From JADLAT01 sp964348795 (GTDB lineage: Bacteria; Pseudomonadota; Alphaproteobacteria; Micavibrionales; Micavibrionaceae): DNA of 64,000 nt. Shown here one piece after another: positions 1 to 8,251 of the stretch. The stretch lies in the NCBI GenBank assembly GCA_964348795.1, contig CAYGDY010000002.1, positions 154,634 through 218,633 on the forward strand, given 5' to 3'. The number at the start of each line of letters is the position of its first letter. Positions within the stretch are counted from its first letter, which is position 1. A model generated the notes under the pieces. That model had not been told where the DNA came from. It did not search any database and saw nothing but the letters and a program-made list of their open reading frames with translations. Both the position numbers and the translations under genes were made by a program.

Positions 1-20
1 TTTTTGAGTACTTTTAACAT
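1..20 (-). CDS. Start of a gene cut by the window edge
   Basis: Only the first six codons are inside the window: an ATG reading MLKVLK. It is preceded by an excellent Shine-Dalgarno sequence (AGGAGGG, minus strand, positions 26-32) at good spacing. It lies just downstream of rdgB on the same strand. In many alphaproteobacteria rph-rdgB is followed by hemW, so hemW is a guess from gene order only; six residues identify nothing. Confidence 0.4.
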
Positions 21-87
21 GTTAACCCTCCTAGAGATATTGTGTGAGACCGTGTATACACCAAAACGGAGATAAAAGTCAAACTTT

Positions 88-684
88 TCATATCAGACAC
101 CCTGCAACAAGCTGTGCAAAGGCTTGCGCCCTATGGGATATCGCGTGTTTTTCCTCGGGACTCATCTCCGCAAAAGTCCTAGCACATCCCGCCGGAATAA
201 AGACCGGATCATACCCGAATCCTCTTTCTCCACGGGGGGGAAAGGTTAAATCCCCCTCCACCCTGCCTTCAAAACAGGCCGTTTTTCCGTCCGGCCACGC
301 CAGACAGAGCGCGCAGACAAAGGCCGCCGAACGATCCGCCGCCCCCTGCAAAGTCTCTTCCAGCCGCTTCATCGCCACGCTGAAATCCTTTTCAGGACCC
401 GCCCAACGCGCGGAATACACCCCGGGCGCTCCGTTCAACGCCATCACAGCCAGACCGCTATCGTCAGCCAAGGCCGGTTTTCCACTCAGACGCGCCGCAG
501 ACAGGGCCTTGATTTTCGCATTTTCTATAAATGTTTCCCCTGTTTCCTCAGGCTCCGGCAGGCCCAGTTCTCCGGCAGACTGAAATGTCCTGACATACGG
601 CCCCAGCAACGCAGAAATCTCTCGGACCTTTCCTGCGTTATGGGTGGCGATCACGAGCGGGAATTCAGTCAGTTTTTGAAACAC
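88..684 (-). CDS. rdgB: Non-canonical purine NTP pyrophosphatase RdgB/HAM1
   Basis: Hydrolyses dITP, XTP and ITP to monophosphates, cleaning the cytoplasmic nucleotide pool. The 198-aa product has the family hallmarks: ATHNAGK near residues 13-19 (phosphate binding), DDSGL, GAPGVYSARW, the GERGFGYDPVF loop and the C-terminal SHRAQA motif. The frame is open further upstream to an ATG at 876, but that extension overlaps rph and has no family counterpart. I therefore use the GTG at 684, five bases upstream of which the rph stop codon ends, giving the usual family length. Probably cotranscribed with and coupled to rph. Confidence 0.93.
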   Translation of the reverse strand: MFQKLTEFPLVIATHNAGKVREISALLGPYVRTFQSAGELGLPEPEETGETFIENAKIKALSAARLSGKPALADDSGLAVMALNGAPGVYSARWAGPEKDFSVAMKRLEETLQGAADRSAAFVCALCLAWPDGKTACFEGRVEGDLTFPPRGERGFGYDPVFIPAGCARTFAEMSPEEKHAISHRAQAFAQLVAGCLI

Positions 685-688
685 AAGC

Positions 689-1408
689 CTATAATCCCAA
701 AACTTTTTTCTGAAGCGCCGACAATTCTGCACAGCCCGTTTTAGCCAGATTGAGAAGCGCCAAAAACTCAACCTCGCTAAAAGGTTCCTTTTCCGCTGTG
801 CCTTGAATTTCACATATGCCGCCCTTGCCCGTGATGACAAAATTCGCATCCGTCTCGGCGGTCGAATCCTCGTCATAGTCCAGATCCATCACCGGCACGC
901 CACCTGAAATGCCGCAGGAAATCGCCGAAACCGTGTCGGTCACCGGAATATCCTTCATCGCACCGATTTTGACAAAATGCCGGAAGGCCAGAACCATCGC
1001 CACAAACCCACCCGTAATAGCCGCCGTGCGCGTCCCGCCATCGGCCTGAATGACATCGCAATCCACACGAATCTGCCGCTCCCCCATCGCCTTGAAATCC
1101 ACAGGGGCGCGCAAAGCCCGCCCGATCAGGCGCTGGATTTCCTGCGTCCGGCCCGACTGCTTGCCCTTGGCGGCCTCGCGGTCCATCCGCGAGCCTGTCG
1201 AGCGCGGGAGCATCCCGTATTCCGCCGTGACCCAGCCCGTCCCCGTCCCCTTCATCCAGCCAGGGACCTTGTCCTCCGCCGTGGCGAGGCACAGTACATG
1301 CGTATCACCGAATTTCACCAGGCATGACCCTTCCGCATGCTTGGAGACGTTGGGGAGTATTTCAATCGCGCGGAGCTGGTCAGCCAATCGGCCAGAAGGA
1401 CGGGTCAT
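689..1408 (-). CDS. rph: Ribonuclease PH
   Basis: Phosphorolytic 3'-5' exoribonuclease that trims tRNA 3' ends. The 239-aa product has normal family length and begins MTRPSGR. Visible family blocks include VLCLATAEDKVPGW, TAEYGMLPRST, the RTQEIQRLIGRALR segment, DCDVIQADGGTRTAAI and MDLDYDEDSTAETDAN with its acidic metal-binding residues. It is transcribed divergently from hrcA, with a 10-bp inverted repeat directly upstream of its start, and is followed closely by rdgB, the standard alphaproteobacterial order. Confidence 0.96.
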   Translation of the reverse strand: MTRPSGRLADQLRAIEILPNVSKHAEGSCLVKFGDTHVLCLATAEDKVPGWMKGTGTGWVTAEYGMLPRSTGSRMDREAAKGKQSGRTQEIQRLIGRALRAPVDFKAMGERQIRVDCDVIQADGGTRTAAITGGFVAMVLAFRHFVKIGAMKDIPVTDTVSAISCGISGGVPVMDLDYDEDSTAETDANFVITGKGGICEIQGTAEKEPFSEVEFLALLNLAKTGCAELSALQKKVLGL

Positions 1409-1414
1409 ATTTGG

Positions 1415-1461
1415 GTATTCCTTGTTTCGTGTTTTGTACAGCGCGCAGTGTCAAGGAATAC
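1415..1461. promoter_or_regulatory. 10-bp perfect inverted repeat between rph and hrcA
   Basis: GTATTCCTTG at 1415-1424 and CAAGGAATAC at 1452-1461 are perfect inverted copies separated by 27 bases, seven bases upstream of the rph start codon. On the minus strand two TTGACA-like hexamers lie in or near it, so it may be an operator over the rph promoter or a hairpin in the rph leader. It is not a CIRCE element (no TTAGCACTC half site). Confidence 0.45.
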
Positions 1462-1558
1462 AAAAACATTGTCAATGCGGGAACACAATCGCGGATGCCG
1501 TTTCATCCCACTGATTGCCATCCCCCTTTTGTTACCTCTGCCCTCTTTTGCTCTTCCC

Positions 1559-1604
1559 TGTCATCCCTGCCTTCCTTTCGTCATCCCTGCGAAAGCAGGA
1601 GATG
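1559..1604. repeat. Palindromic intergenic repeat (TCATCCCTGC type), 1.5 copies
   Basis: A half copy (1559-1570) and a fuller copy GTCATCCCTGCGAAAGCAGG (1580-1599) lie in the rph-hrcA gap. The full copy folds as CCTGC-GAAA-GCAGG. The same element recurs at 21798, 22455 and 22542. Confidence 0.7.
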
Positions 1605-1687
1605 TCGGAACAACAACGGCAAAGCGTTACAACAATATCATAGGCAATTGTCAATCCGCCTCAAACCCCTTATGCTATGTTCCCAGA

Positions 1688-2740
1688 ATGATCTCTGAAC
1701 TCAACGCCCGCTCCCGCGAAGTCTTTCGCTTTATCGTCGATGCCTATTTGTCGACAGGCTCGCCCGTAGGTTCGCGGACCATTTCCACGCTCTCGGGGCT
1801 GAACCTGTCGCCCGCCAGTATCCGCAATACCATGGCGGATCTGGAGGATGCGGGATTGCTCTTCTCCCCCCATATCTCCGCCGGACGCCTGCCTACACCA
1901 CAAGGCCTGCGGCTTTACATTGATGGCCTGATGCAAATCGGCGGCCTCAGTCAGGAAGAACGCACCACGCTGGAAACCACCTGCAGGGCGCGGGGCCAGA
2001 GTATTACGGATGTACTGGAGCGTTCCTCGACATTGCTGTCGGGCCTGTCGGCTTGTGCCGCTGTCGTGATTGCACCGAAGGAGGATGCCTCCTTGCGCGA
2101 AGTGCAGTTCGTGCAGATCCAGCCCCGTAAAATTCTGGTCGTGCTGGTCATGCAAAACGGGCTGATCGAAAACCGGATCATGGAGATCGACACAGACATC
2201 CCCCCGCATATCCTGACCAGTGCCGCCAATTACCTGACGGCAAAACTCAAGGGCAAAACCATTTCCGAGACAGAACAGGATATCGTGCGGGATATCCACA
2301 ACAACCAGACGCATCTGGACGCCCTCGCGCAGAAACTGGTGCAGATGGGGCTGGCCCTCCCCTCCCCTACTGTGCGGGACGGGCATATTATCATTCGCGG
2401 GCAGTCCCGTATTCTCGAAGACATCAAGGCCGTAGAGGATCTGGAGCGCGCCCGCACCCTGCTCAGTTACCTCGAAGAACAGAAAAACATGCTCAAGCTT
2501 CTCGGCGCCATCGACAAGGCCGAAGGGGTCCAGATCTTTATCGGCACGGAAAACAAGATTTTCGACCAGTCCGGCTGGTCCCTTATTATCTCCCCCTATA
2601 AAAACGCGGAGAAACAGATTATCGGCGCCATCGGTGTGATCGGCCCCACCCGTCTGGATTACGACCGCATTATCCCGATGGTGGATTATACCTCCCGCCT
2701 CGTCAGCCGACTCTTTGGAAAGCCCGTGGATGAAGTGTGA
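1688..2740 (+). CDS. hrcA: Heat-inducible transcription repressor HrcA
   Basis: Represses groE/dnaK-type heat-shock genes, classically at CIRCE operators. The 350-aa product starts with an N-terminal winged-helix domain (LNARSREVFRFIVDAYLSTG, then VGSRTIS and SPASIRNTMADLEDAGLL), followed by the HrcA ligand/dimer region, and ends with the conserved segment around IGTENKIF and IGVIGPTRLDY. The frame is open upstream to 1337, but the ATG at 1688 matches the family N-terminus. It heads the hrcA-grpE-dnaK-dnaJ cluster, though an unrelated secreted protein is inserted before grpE. No CIRCE was seen in the window, so its targets here are unclear. Confidence 0.95.
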   Translation: MISELNARSREVFRFIVDAYLSTGSPVGSRTISTLSGLNLSPASIRNTMADLEDAGLLFSPHISAGRLPTPQGLRLYIDGLMQIGGLSQEERTTLETTCRARGQSITDVLERSSTLLSGLSACAAVVIAPKEDASLREVQFVQIQPRKILVVLVMQNGLIENRIMEIDTDIPPHILTSAANYLTAKLKGKTISETEQDIVRDIHNNQTHLDALAQKLVQMGLALPSPTVRDGHIIIRGQSRILEDIKAVEDLERARTLLSYLEEQKNMLKLLGAIDKAEGVQIFIGTENKIFDQSGWSLIISPYKNAEKQIIGAIGVIGPTRLDYDRIIPMVDYTSRLVSRLFGKPVDEV

Positions 2741-2799
2741 ATGATGCGCCTTTTTCCCTTGCCTCCCTGTTTTTTTATGGCTAAATCTGGAGGGATAGA

Positions 2800-2826
2800 A
2801 TGAATCACGTCAGGGAATGTGGATGA
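2800..2826 (+). CDS. Possible 8-codon leader peptide
   Basis: An ATG at 2800 sits about 6 bases after a strong GGAGG at 2789-2793 and encodes MNHVRECG. Its TGA stop (2824-2826) overlaps the ATG at 2823 of the next gene in an ATGA arrangement. The best ribosome-binding site in the gap serves this tiny frame rather than the downstream gene, which suggests translational coupling. Chance is possible. Confidence 0.3.
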   Translation: MNHVRECG

Positions 2827-3899
2827 AACACCGTTTAGCCTTCTGTACCGCGCTTGTGTTTGCACTGGGGTTTTTCTTTGTAACCCTTTGTGTCCCTGTC
2901 ATGCGCCTGTATGCGCAATCAGAGCCCTCCGATTCCGGTGACAGCGGGGAGGAGGATATCAACGATCTTTTCGAGTTTGGCGATGACTCTTCCGACAGCG
3001 CGGATGGCGAAAAAGAGAACCCCGTCTTCAATCCCTATGACCCCAAATACCGGCCCATGGCCGCCATTGCGGCACAGGACAAAAGCGGGATCAAGTCCCT
3101 TTTGCCAAACAATTTTTATGGCCTGACTTTTTTACATGTCCCCGATGCCACCGCCAACGATCTGACTCTCCGGCTGATTACACCTGGCACCGTCAGCGGT
3201 TGCCTGAAAACGACACCAGCCAGTGTCGTTCCCAACATCATCGGGCGCTCTCTGACACTCGAACTGACAGAATCCAAAATGGAGATCGACAATTCCATTG
3301 TCCGCTATGCCCTGCATTCCTGCGATCTGACCTCCCACACTTCCATAACCGATGCCACGATCAACCTTGAGGAATTAAGACAGAAAAAAATTGAATCTCT
3401 GAGCATGACCGCGAAATCCGTGGGGCGTTTTGCCAGCCTCAAGCTGGTGATGGACACGAACAAAATCACTATCACTTCCGATATGGGCCGCTTGAACGGC
3501 AGAGCCTCTGAAAAGGCACAATGCCAAGGGGAAAACAAGCCCGAATATTGTACCTACACATATTGGCTTTACCCCAAGGGGACCTATACCCTGATATCGA
3601 ACGCCCTGACCAAAAACGGGAACGACGCGCTGGTCAAACAAATCAAGGTTCTTGCGCGAAGCAAGGGACTGACCCCTCTGGAAGAAATTCTTCCGGACTT
3701 TAAAAACGAACAATACCAGCGGGATCTCGTCTATGTTGTCGATGATAAAAGCCTGTTCTCCGGCAAAGTCAAAGCACTCGATGACCGCTATCTTCTGGGG
3801 AATGTCCGCTCTTCGGAAACCTTTTACGGACCACAAGGGCCGTATGAGAGGGTCAGGGAAACCCCCGTCTATGCCAAACTGCCCGGCATTTACGAGTAA
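2823..3899 (+). CDS. Secreted protein of unknown function in the hrcA-grpE gap
   Basis: About 358 aa. It starts MKHR followed by a long hydrophobic stretch (VFALGFFFVTLCV), consistent with a signal peptide, then a very acidic Ser/Asp/Glu-rich linker near residues 30-65 and a soluble C-terminal domain. Paired cysteines are present (SGCL..., HSCD, CQGENKPEYC), fitting a periplasmic disulfide protein. I do not recognise the family. It lies between hrcA and grpE on the same strand; the leader ORF at 2800 or an in-frame ATG at 2817 could set translation. Nothing in it suggests a chaperone role. Confidence 0.75.
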   Translation: MKHRLAFCTALVFALGFFFVTLCVPVMRLYAQSEPSDSGDSGEEDINDLFEFGDDSSDSADGEKENPVFNPYDPKYRPMAAIAAQDKSGIKSLLPNNFYGLTFLHVPDATANDLTLRLITPGTVSGCLKTTPASVVPNIIGRSLTLELTESKMEIDNSIVRYALHSCDLTSHTSITDATINLEELRQKKIESLSMTAKSVGRFASLKLVMDTNKITITSDMGRLNGRASEKAQCQGENKPEYCTYTYWLYPKGTYTLISNALTKNGNDALVKQIKVLARSKGLTPLEEILPDFKNEQYQRDLVYVVDDKSLFSGKVKALDDRYLLGNVRSSETFYGPQGPYERVRETPVYAKLPGIYE

Positions 3900-3940
3900 G
3901 GGGTTGGACAAAACACTGCAACGAGAGTATCTGGCAAGAC

Positions 3941-4642
3941 ATGAGCACACACCATAACCCCGCCTCCGGCGAAACACCATCACAAGGCGCCCCGCAGGAA
4001 ACCCTTTCGGAGCGCTCCGCCCGTCTGGAAGCCGAAGCAAAAGCCTTTTCGGAAAACACCCTGTCTGCACAGGGTGAAAGCGCCGCCGACACGTCACAGG
4101 GCCAAAATCCACTGCCCCCGTCACCGGACAACACCGCAGAACTTCAACAGCAACTTGACGCCATGCGGGATCAGATGATCCGCGCCGTGGCAGAAGCCGA
4201 CAATATCCGCAAGCGCGCAGTTAAGGAACGGGAAGACACGGCCAAATACGCTATTGCCTCCTTTGCCAGGGATCTTCTGGATGTCTCCGACAATCTCAGG
4301 CGGGCACTGGAGGCCATGCCCACCGACCTGCTGGAACAAGACCCCCGTTTGAAAAACCTGATCGACGGGATCGGAGCCACCGAGCGAACATTGCTCAAAA
4401 CATTTGAAAAGCATGGTATTACAAGAATCGATCCCCTGCATGAAATTTTCAACCCCAATTACCACGAGGTCATGTTTGAAGCTCCTTTGCCTGGAAAACA
4501 AGCTGGCACGGTGATCCAGATTCTCGAATCGGGGTATCTCTTGCATGACCGTCTTTTACGCCCTGCGCGTGTAGGCGTTGTCAAGGACGATGGTGCGCCC
4601 CCTTCCCCTCTATCGGGCGGTCATATTGACACACAGGCCTGA
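3941..4642 (+). CDS. grpE: DnaK nucleotide exchange factor GrpE
   Basis: Releases ADP from DnaK. 233 aa: a disordered acidic N-terminus (to about residue 60), the long coiled-coil dimerisation helix (ELQQQLDAMRDQM...VAEADNIRKRA), then the compact beta domain with LEKHGI-like TFEKHGITRIDP, FNPNYHEVMFE and the QILESGYLLHDRLLRPA block that contacts the DnaK nucleotide domain. Upstream of dnaK on the same strand; a separate promoter lies between them. Confidence 0.96.
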   Translation: MSTHHNPASGETPSQGAPQETLSERSARLEAEAKAFSENTLSAQGESAADTSQGQNPLPPSPDNTAELQQQLDAMRDQMIRAVAEADNIRKRAVKEREDTAKYAIASFARDLLDVSDNLRRALEAMPTDLLEQDPRLKNLIDGIGATERTLLKTFEKHGITRIDPLHEIFNPNYHEVMFEAPLPGKQAGTVIQILESGYLLHDRLLRPARVGVVKDDGAPPSPLSGGHIDTQA

Positions 4643-4660
4643 AAAGAATAAGGGGAATGG

Positions 4661-4690
4661 CTTGAAAAACAGAAAGTAACGCTCTATATA
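4661..4690 (+). promoter_or_regulatory. Predicted RpoH-type promoter of dnaK
   Basis: CTTGAA (4661-4666), 17 bases, then CTATATA (4684-4690). This matches the alphaproteobacterial sigma-32 pattern (CTTGA, about 17, CYTATNT) and would start RNA near 4696, leaving a leader of roughly 95 bases before dnaK. Confidence 0.65.
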
Positions 4691-4713
4691 GGAGGTTCGG
4701 GAACATAACCACG

Positions 4714-4734
4714 TTGCGGTTGATAAAACCGCAG
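4714..4734 (+). other. Hairpin in the dnaK 5' leader
   Basis: TGCGGTT (4715-4721), loop GATAA, AACCGCA (4727-4733), followed by a GGGGCC...GGGGCC stretch. It lies between the predicted promoter and the dnaK start, so it is a leader structure (possibly thermosensing or partly terminating). No uridine run ends directly at the stem. Confidence 0.4.
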
Positions 4735-4790
4735 GGGCCTTTTTGGGGCCTGAACGAAACAATACAGTAGCAATCATACAAGAGGACACA

Positions 4791-6716
4791 ATGAGCAAAA
4801 TTATCGGTATTGATCTGGGGACAACCAATTCCTGTGTAGCGGTCATGGACGGCAAGGAAGCCCGAATCATTGAAAACGCCGAAGGCGCACGGACGACCCC
4901 CTCGATGGTGGCCTTCTCCAAAACCGGCGAGCGTCTGGTCGGGCAATCCGCCAAACGTCAGGCTGTCACCAATCCCGAAAACACCCTTTACGCTAGCAAA
5001 CGCCTCATCGGGCGGCGCTACAACGATCCACAGGTCAAGGAACTCGCCAGTAAAGCGCCTTTCAAAATTATAGAGGGCGATAACGGCGATGCGTGGGTCG
5101 AGATCAATGGCGAAAAGCTTGCACCTTCGCAAATTGCCGCGATGATCCTCCAGAAAATGAAGGAAACAGCCGAGGCCTTTTTGGGAGAAAAAGTCACAAA
5201 GGCCGTGATCACCGTGCCGGCCTACTTCAACGATTCCCAAAGACAGGCGACAAAGGATGCGGGCCGGATCGCAGGACTGGAGGTGGAGCGGATCATCAAC
5301 GAGCCCACGGCCGCCGCACTGGCCTACGGTCTGGACAAACAAAGTTCCGGCATTATTGTGGTCTATGACCTTGGGGGCGGGACGTTTGACGTGTCCATTC
5401 TTGAAATCGGGGACGGTGTCTTTGAAGTCAAGGCCACGAACGGGGATACCTTCCTCGGCGGGGAGGATTTTGACCTGCGGATCATTGACTATCTTGCGGA
5501 TGAGTTCAAAAAACAGCAAGGCATTGATCTCCGGCAGGACAAACTGGCCCTCCAGCGTCTGAAAGAAGCGGCGGAAAAAGCCAAGATCGAGCTGTCTTCC
5601 ACCACCCAGACTGAAGTCAACCTGCCCTTTATCACGGCCGATGCCGAAGGGCCCAAACATCTTCAGGTCCCGCTCAGCCGTGCAAAGCTTGAAAGCCTGG
5701 TGGAAGATCTGGTCAAACGCACTATCGAGCCGCTCAAGGCCGCGATGAAAGATGCCGGACTGAAATCCTCTGATATCAAGGATATCGTTCTGGTAGGCGG
5801 GATGACCCGCATGCCGAAAATCATCGAAACCGTAGAGAGCTTCTTCGGCAAACCCCCTCACAAAGGGGTGAACCCCGACGAGGTGGTGGCAGATGGCGCG
5901 GCCATTCAGGGCGGCGTCCTGCAGGGCGATGTCAAGGATGTCCTGTTGCTTGATGTTACGCCCCTTTCCTTGGGGATCGAAACACTCGGCGGCGTTTTTA
6001 CCCGCCTGATCGAGCGCAACACCACCATCCCCACCAAGAAAAGTCAGGTGTTCTCCACCGCCGAAGACAGCCAGAATGCCGTCACCATCCGCGTCTTTCA
6101 GGGAGAGCGCGAAATGGCGTCCGACAACAAAATGCTGGGGCAGTTCGATCTGGTCGGTATTCCCCCTGCCCCTCGCGGCGTGCCACAAATCGAGGTCACC
6201 TTTGATATTGATGCCAACGGGATCGTGCAGGTTTCTGCCAAAGACAAGGCCACCAACAAGGAACAACAAATCCGGATTCAGGCCTCTGGCGGCCTCTCGG
6301 ATGCCGATATCGAAAAAATGGTCAAGGATGCCGAAACCAATGCTGACAACGACCGGAAAAAACGGGCGCTGGTCGAAGCCAAAAACCAGGCCGAAGCCCT
6401 GATCCATGCCACACAAAAATCTCTGGAAGAGCTGGGCGCAAGCCTTCCGGATTCAGACAAGGCCCCGATTGAATCAGCCATCGCGGATCTCAAAGATGTC
6501 TTGAATGACGGCAGTGTCGAGATCATCAAGGAAAAGACAGAGCACCTTGCCAAGGTGAGCATGAAGCTGGGCGAGGTGGCCTACAGGCAGGCGCAGGAAA
6601 GCGGTGTCGGTACCCCCGATCACGAGACGCCCTCTTCCAAGCCGACCCTTTCCGATGATGATCTTCTGAACAAGGATTTTACGGATCTTGAAATCGAGGA
6701 TGACGGGAACCACTAA
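4791..6716 (+). CDS. dnaK: Chaperone DnaK (Hsp70)
   Basis: ATP-driven folding chaperone. The 641-aa product begins MSKIIGIDLGTTNSCVAV, the Hsp70 phosphate-1 signature, and carries the VYDLGGGTFDVS and VLVGGMTRMPKI signatures, the VLLLDVTPLSLGIET linker into the substrate-binding domain, and a helical lid ending in an acidic tail (EIEDDG). The ATG at 4791 is chosen over the upstream in-frame one because it gives the invariant N-terminus. Preceded by an RpoH-like promoter; followed by two J-proteins. Confidence 0.98.
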   Translation: MSKIIGIDLGTTNSCVAVMDGKEARIIENAEGARTTPSMVAFSKTGERLVGQSAKRQAVTNPENTLYASKRLIGRRYNDPQVKELASKAPFKIIEGDNGDAWVEINGEKLAPSQIAAMILQKMKETAEAFLGEKVTKAVITVPAYFNDSQRQATKDAGRIAGLEVERIINEPTAAALAYGLDKQSSGIIVVYDLGGGTFDVSILEIGDGVFEVKATNGDTFLGGEDFDLRIIDYLADEFKKQQGIDLRQDKLALQRLKEAAEKAKIELSSTTQTEVNLPFITADAEGPKHLQVPLSRAKLESLVEDLVKRTIEPLKAAMKDAGLKSSDIKDIVLVGGMTRMPKIIETVESFFGKPPHKGVNPDEVVADGAAIQGGVLQGDVKDVLLLDVTPLSLGIETLGGVFTRLIERNTTIPTKKSQVFSTAEDSQNAVTIRVFQGEREMASDNKMLGQFDLVGIPPAPRGVPQIEVTFDIDANGIVQVSAKDKATNKEQQIRIQASGGLSDADIEKMVKDAETNADNDRKKRALVEAKNQAEALIHATQKSLEELGASLPDSDKAPIESAIADLKDVLNDGSVEIIKEKTEHLAKVSMKLGEVAYRQAQESGVGTPDHETPSSKPTLSDDDLLNKDFTDLEIEDDGNH

Positions 6717-6754
6717 ACACTCCCCCAGCCCTTAAAAGAAAGTACACGCATTGC

Positions 6755-7081
6755 ATGCATTTTAATAATGGCCAGTCTTTCTACGAGATCCTGAATCTTT
6801 CGCCCTCTGCCACGGACGAAGACGTAAAACGCGCCTACCGGAAACAGGCAAAAACCTATCATCCCGATCTCAATCCACAAAACAGGCGGATAGCGGAATT
6901 GCGTCTCAAGCTGATCAACGAGGCCTATGCCGGTCTGAAAACACAGCACCAAAGAGCGGCCTATAACCGTGCCTTGCGTCTGCAAGCCCGAAACGACAAC
7001 GGGGAAGGTCAAACGCACCTTTTTTCCTCTCTTCTGAAATTTTTCCAGCCCGCCCCCAGACCTGCGCCAAAGGACCTGTAA
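6755..7081 (+). CDS. Small J-domain protein
   Basis: 108 aa, consisting almost entirely of a J domain: FYEILNLSPSATDEDVKRAY, the HPD tripeptide in YHPDLNPQ, then LKLINEAYAGL. It has no Gly/Phe region, zinc finger or substrate-binding domain, so it could stimulate DnaK ATPase but probably does not bind clients on its own. It ends three bases before the full-length dnaJ, in the same operon. A second, truncated J-protein in this position is unusual. Confidence 0.85.
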   Translation: MHFNNGQSFYEILNLSPSATDEDVKRAYRKQAKTYHPDLNPQNRRIAELRLKLINEAYAGLKTQHQRAAYNRALRLQARNDNGEGQTHLFSSLLKFFQPAPRPAPKDL

Positions 7082-7084
7082 TCC

Positions 7085-8227
7085 ATGAGCGAGGATCTCT
7101 ACCAATTATTGGGTGTGGAAAAAACCGCCAGCGCCGATGACGTCAAAAAGGCCTACAGGAAACTGGCCATGCAGTTTCATCCGGACCAGAACAAGGACAA
7201 TCCGGAAGCCGAGGAAAAATTCAAACAAATCAGCCATGCGTATGACATTTTGAAGGACGAGCAGAAACGGGCGGCATACGACCGTTACGGCGAGGCCGCC
7301 TTCAACAACGGCCCCATGGGCGGCGGCGCGGGAGGCGCGGGTTTCGGCGGCGCTTTCTCCGATATCTTCGAGGATATGTTCGGCGATTTCATGGGGGGCA
7401 GAGCCGGAAAGCAAGGTGGTTCCACACGGGGATCGGACCTGCAATACACACTGGAAATTTCTCTGGAGGATGCCTTCAAGGGGCGGGACTCCACCCTCAA
7501 AATTCCGGTCAATGACACCTGTGACCTGTGCAAAGGCTCGGGTGGTGAAGCCGGAACGAGCGCCACGGCCTGCACCACCTGCCAAGGGGCAGGGCGGGTC
7601 CGCCAACAACAGGGCTTTTTTACAATCGAACGCACCTGCCCGACCTGTAACGGGGTGGGCAATATCATCAAAAACCCCTGCAAAAAGTGTCAGGGACAGG
7701 GCCGGATCCAGAAAAACAAATCTCTCAAGGTCAAAATCCCATCCGGTGTGGATACGGGCCGGAGAATCAAAATTTCCGGCGAAGGCGAGGCAGGTTTTCA
7801 AGGTGGCCCGCACGGGGATCTCTACGTTCTAATCGCGGTGAAACCCCATAGACTTTTCAAACGCAACGGAGCCAATCTGCATTGCCGTGTGCCGGTGACG
7901 GTGACACGGGCCGCGCTGGGCGGGGATGTCGAGGTCCCCACGATCGAGGAAACCTCTGCCAAGGTCAAAATCCCCGAAGGCACCCAGACCGGTCAACAAT
8001 TCCGCCTCAAAGGCAAAGGCATGAAAGTGCTCGGCTCCGAGGCGCGGGGTGATATGTTTATCGAAATTTTTGTCGAGACCCCTGTCAATCTGAACAAAAA
8101 ACAGCTTGATATGCTCAGACAACTCGACAAGGATTTCTCGGACGAAAAAAATGCGGGAAAATATTCTCCGGAGGCCAGTGGCTTTTTCGGGAAAGTCCGT
8201 GAATTCTGGAATGATTTAAAAGAATAA
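7085..8227 (+). CDS. dnaJ: Chaperone DnaJ (Hsp40)
   Basis: Co-chaperone delivering clients to DnaK. 380 aa: J domain (residues 1-70, with FHPDQNKD), Gly-rich linker (PMGGGAGGAGFGG), four CxxCxGxG zinc-finger repeats (CDLCKGSG, CTTCQGAG, CPTCNGVG, CKKCQGQG) and the C-terminal peptide-binding domains. Follows the mini J-protein by 3 bases and precedes dapB by 24 bases; dnaJ-dapB adjacency is common in alphaproteobacteria. Confidence 0.97.
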   Translation: MSEDLYQLLGVEKTASADDVKKAYRKLAMQFHPDQNKDNPEAEEKFKQISHAYDILKDEQKRAAYDRYGEAAFNNGPMGGGAGGAGFGGAFSDIFEDMFGDFMGGRAGKQGGSTRGSDLQYTLEISLEDAFKGRDSTLKIPVNDTCDLCKGSGGEAGTSATACTTCQGAGRVRQQQGFFTIERTCPTCNGVGNIIKNPCKKCQGQGRIQKNKSLKVKIPSGVDTGRRIKISGEGEAGFQGGPHGDLYVLIAVKPHRLFKRNGANLHCRVPVTVTRAALGGDVEVPTIEETSAKVKIPEGTQTGQQFRLKGKGMKVLGSEARGDMFIEIFVETPVNLNKKQLDMLRQLDKDFSDEKNAGKYSPEASGFFGKVREFWNDLKE

Positions 8228-8251
8228 CCCTGTAAGCGAAAGAGCCTTTTC

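Noticed and set aside
1409..1687. CIRCE operator (TTAGCACTC-N9-GAGTGCTAA) near hrcA
   Set aside because: Not found here, nor before dnaK. Only the unrelated inverted repeat was seen.
4581..6416. 611-codon open frame antisense to dnaK
   Set aside because: It mirrors the codon structure of dnaK, has no ribosome-binding site or family resemblance, and is a typical shadow ORF.
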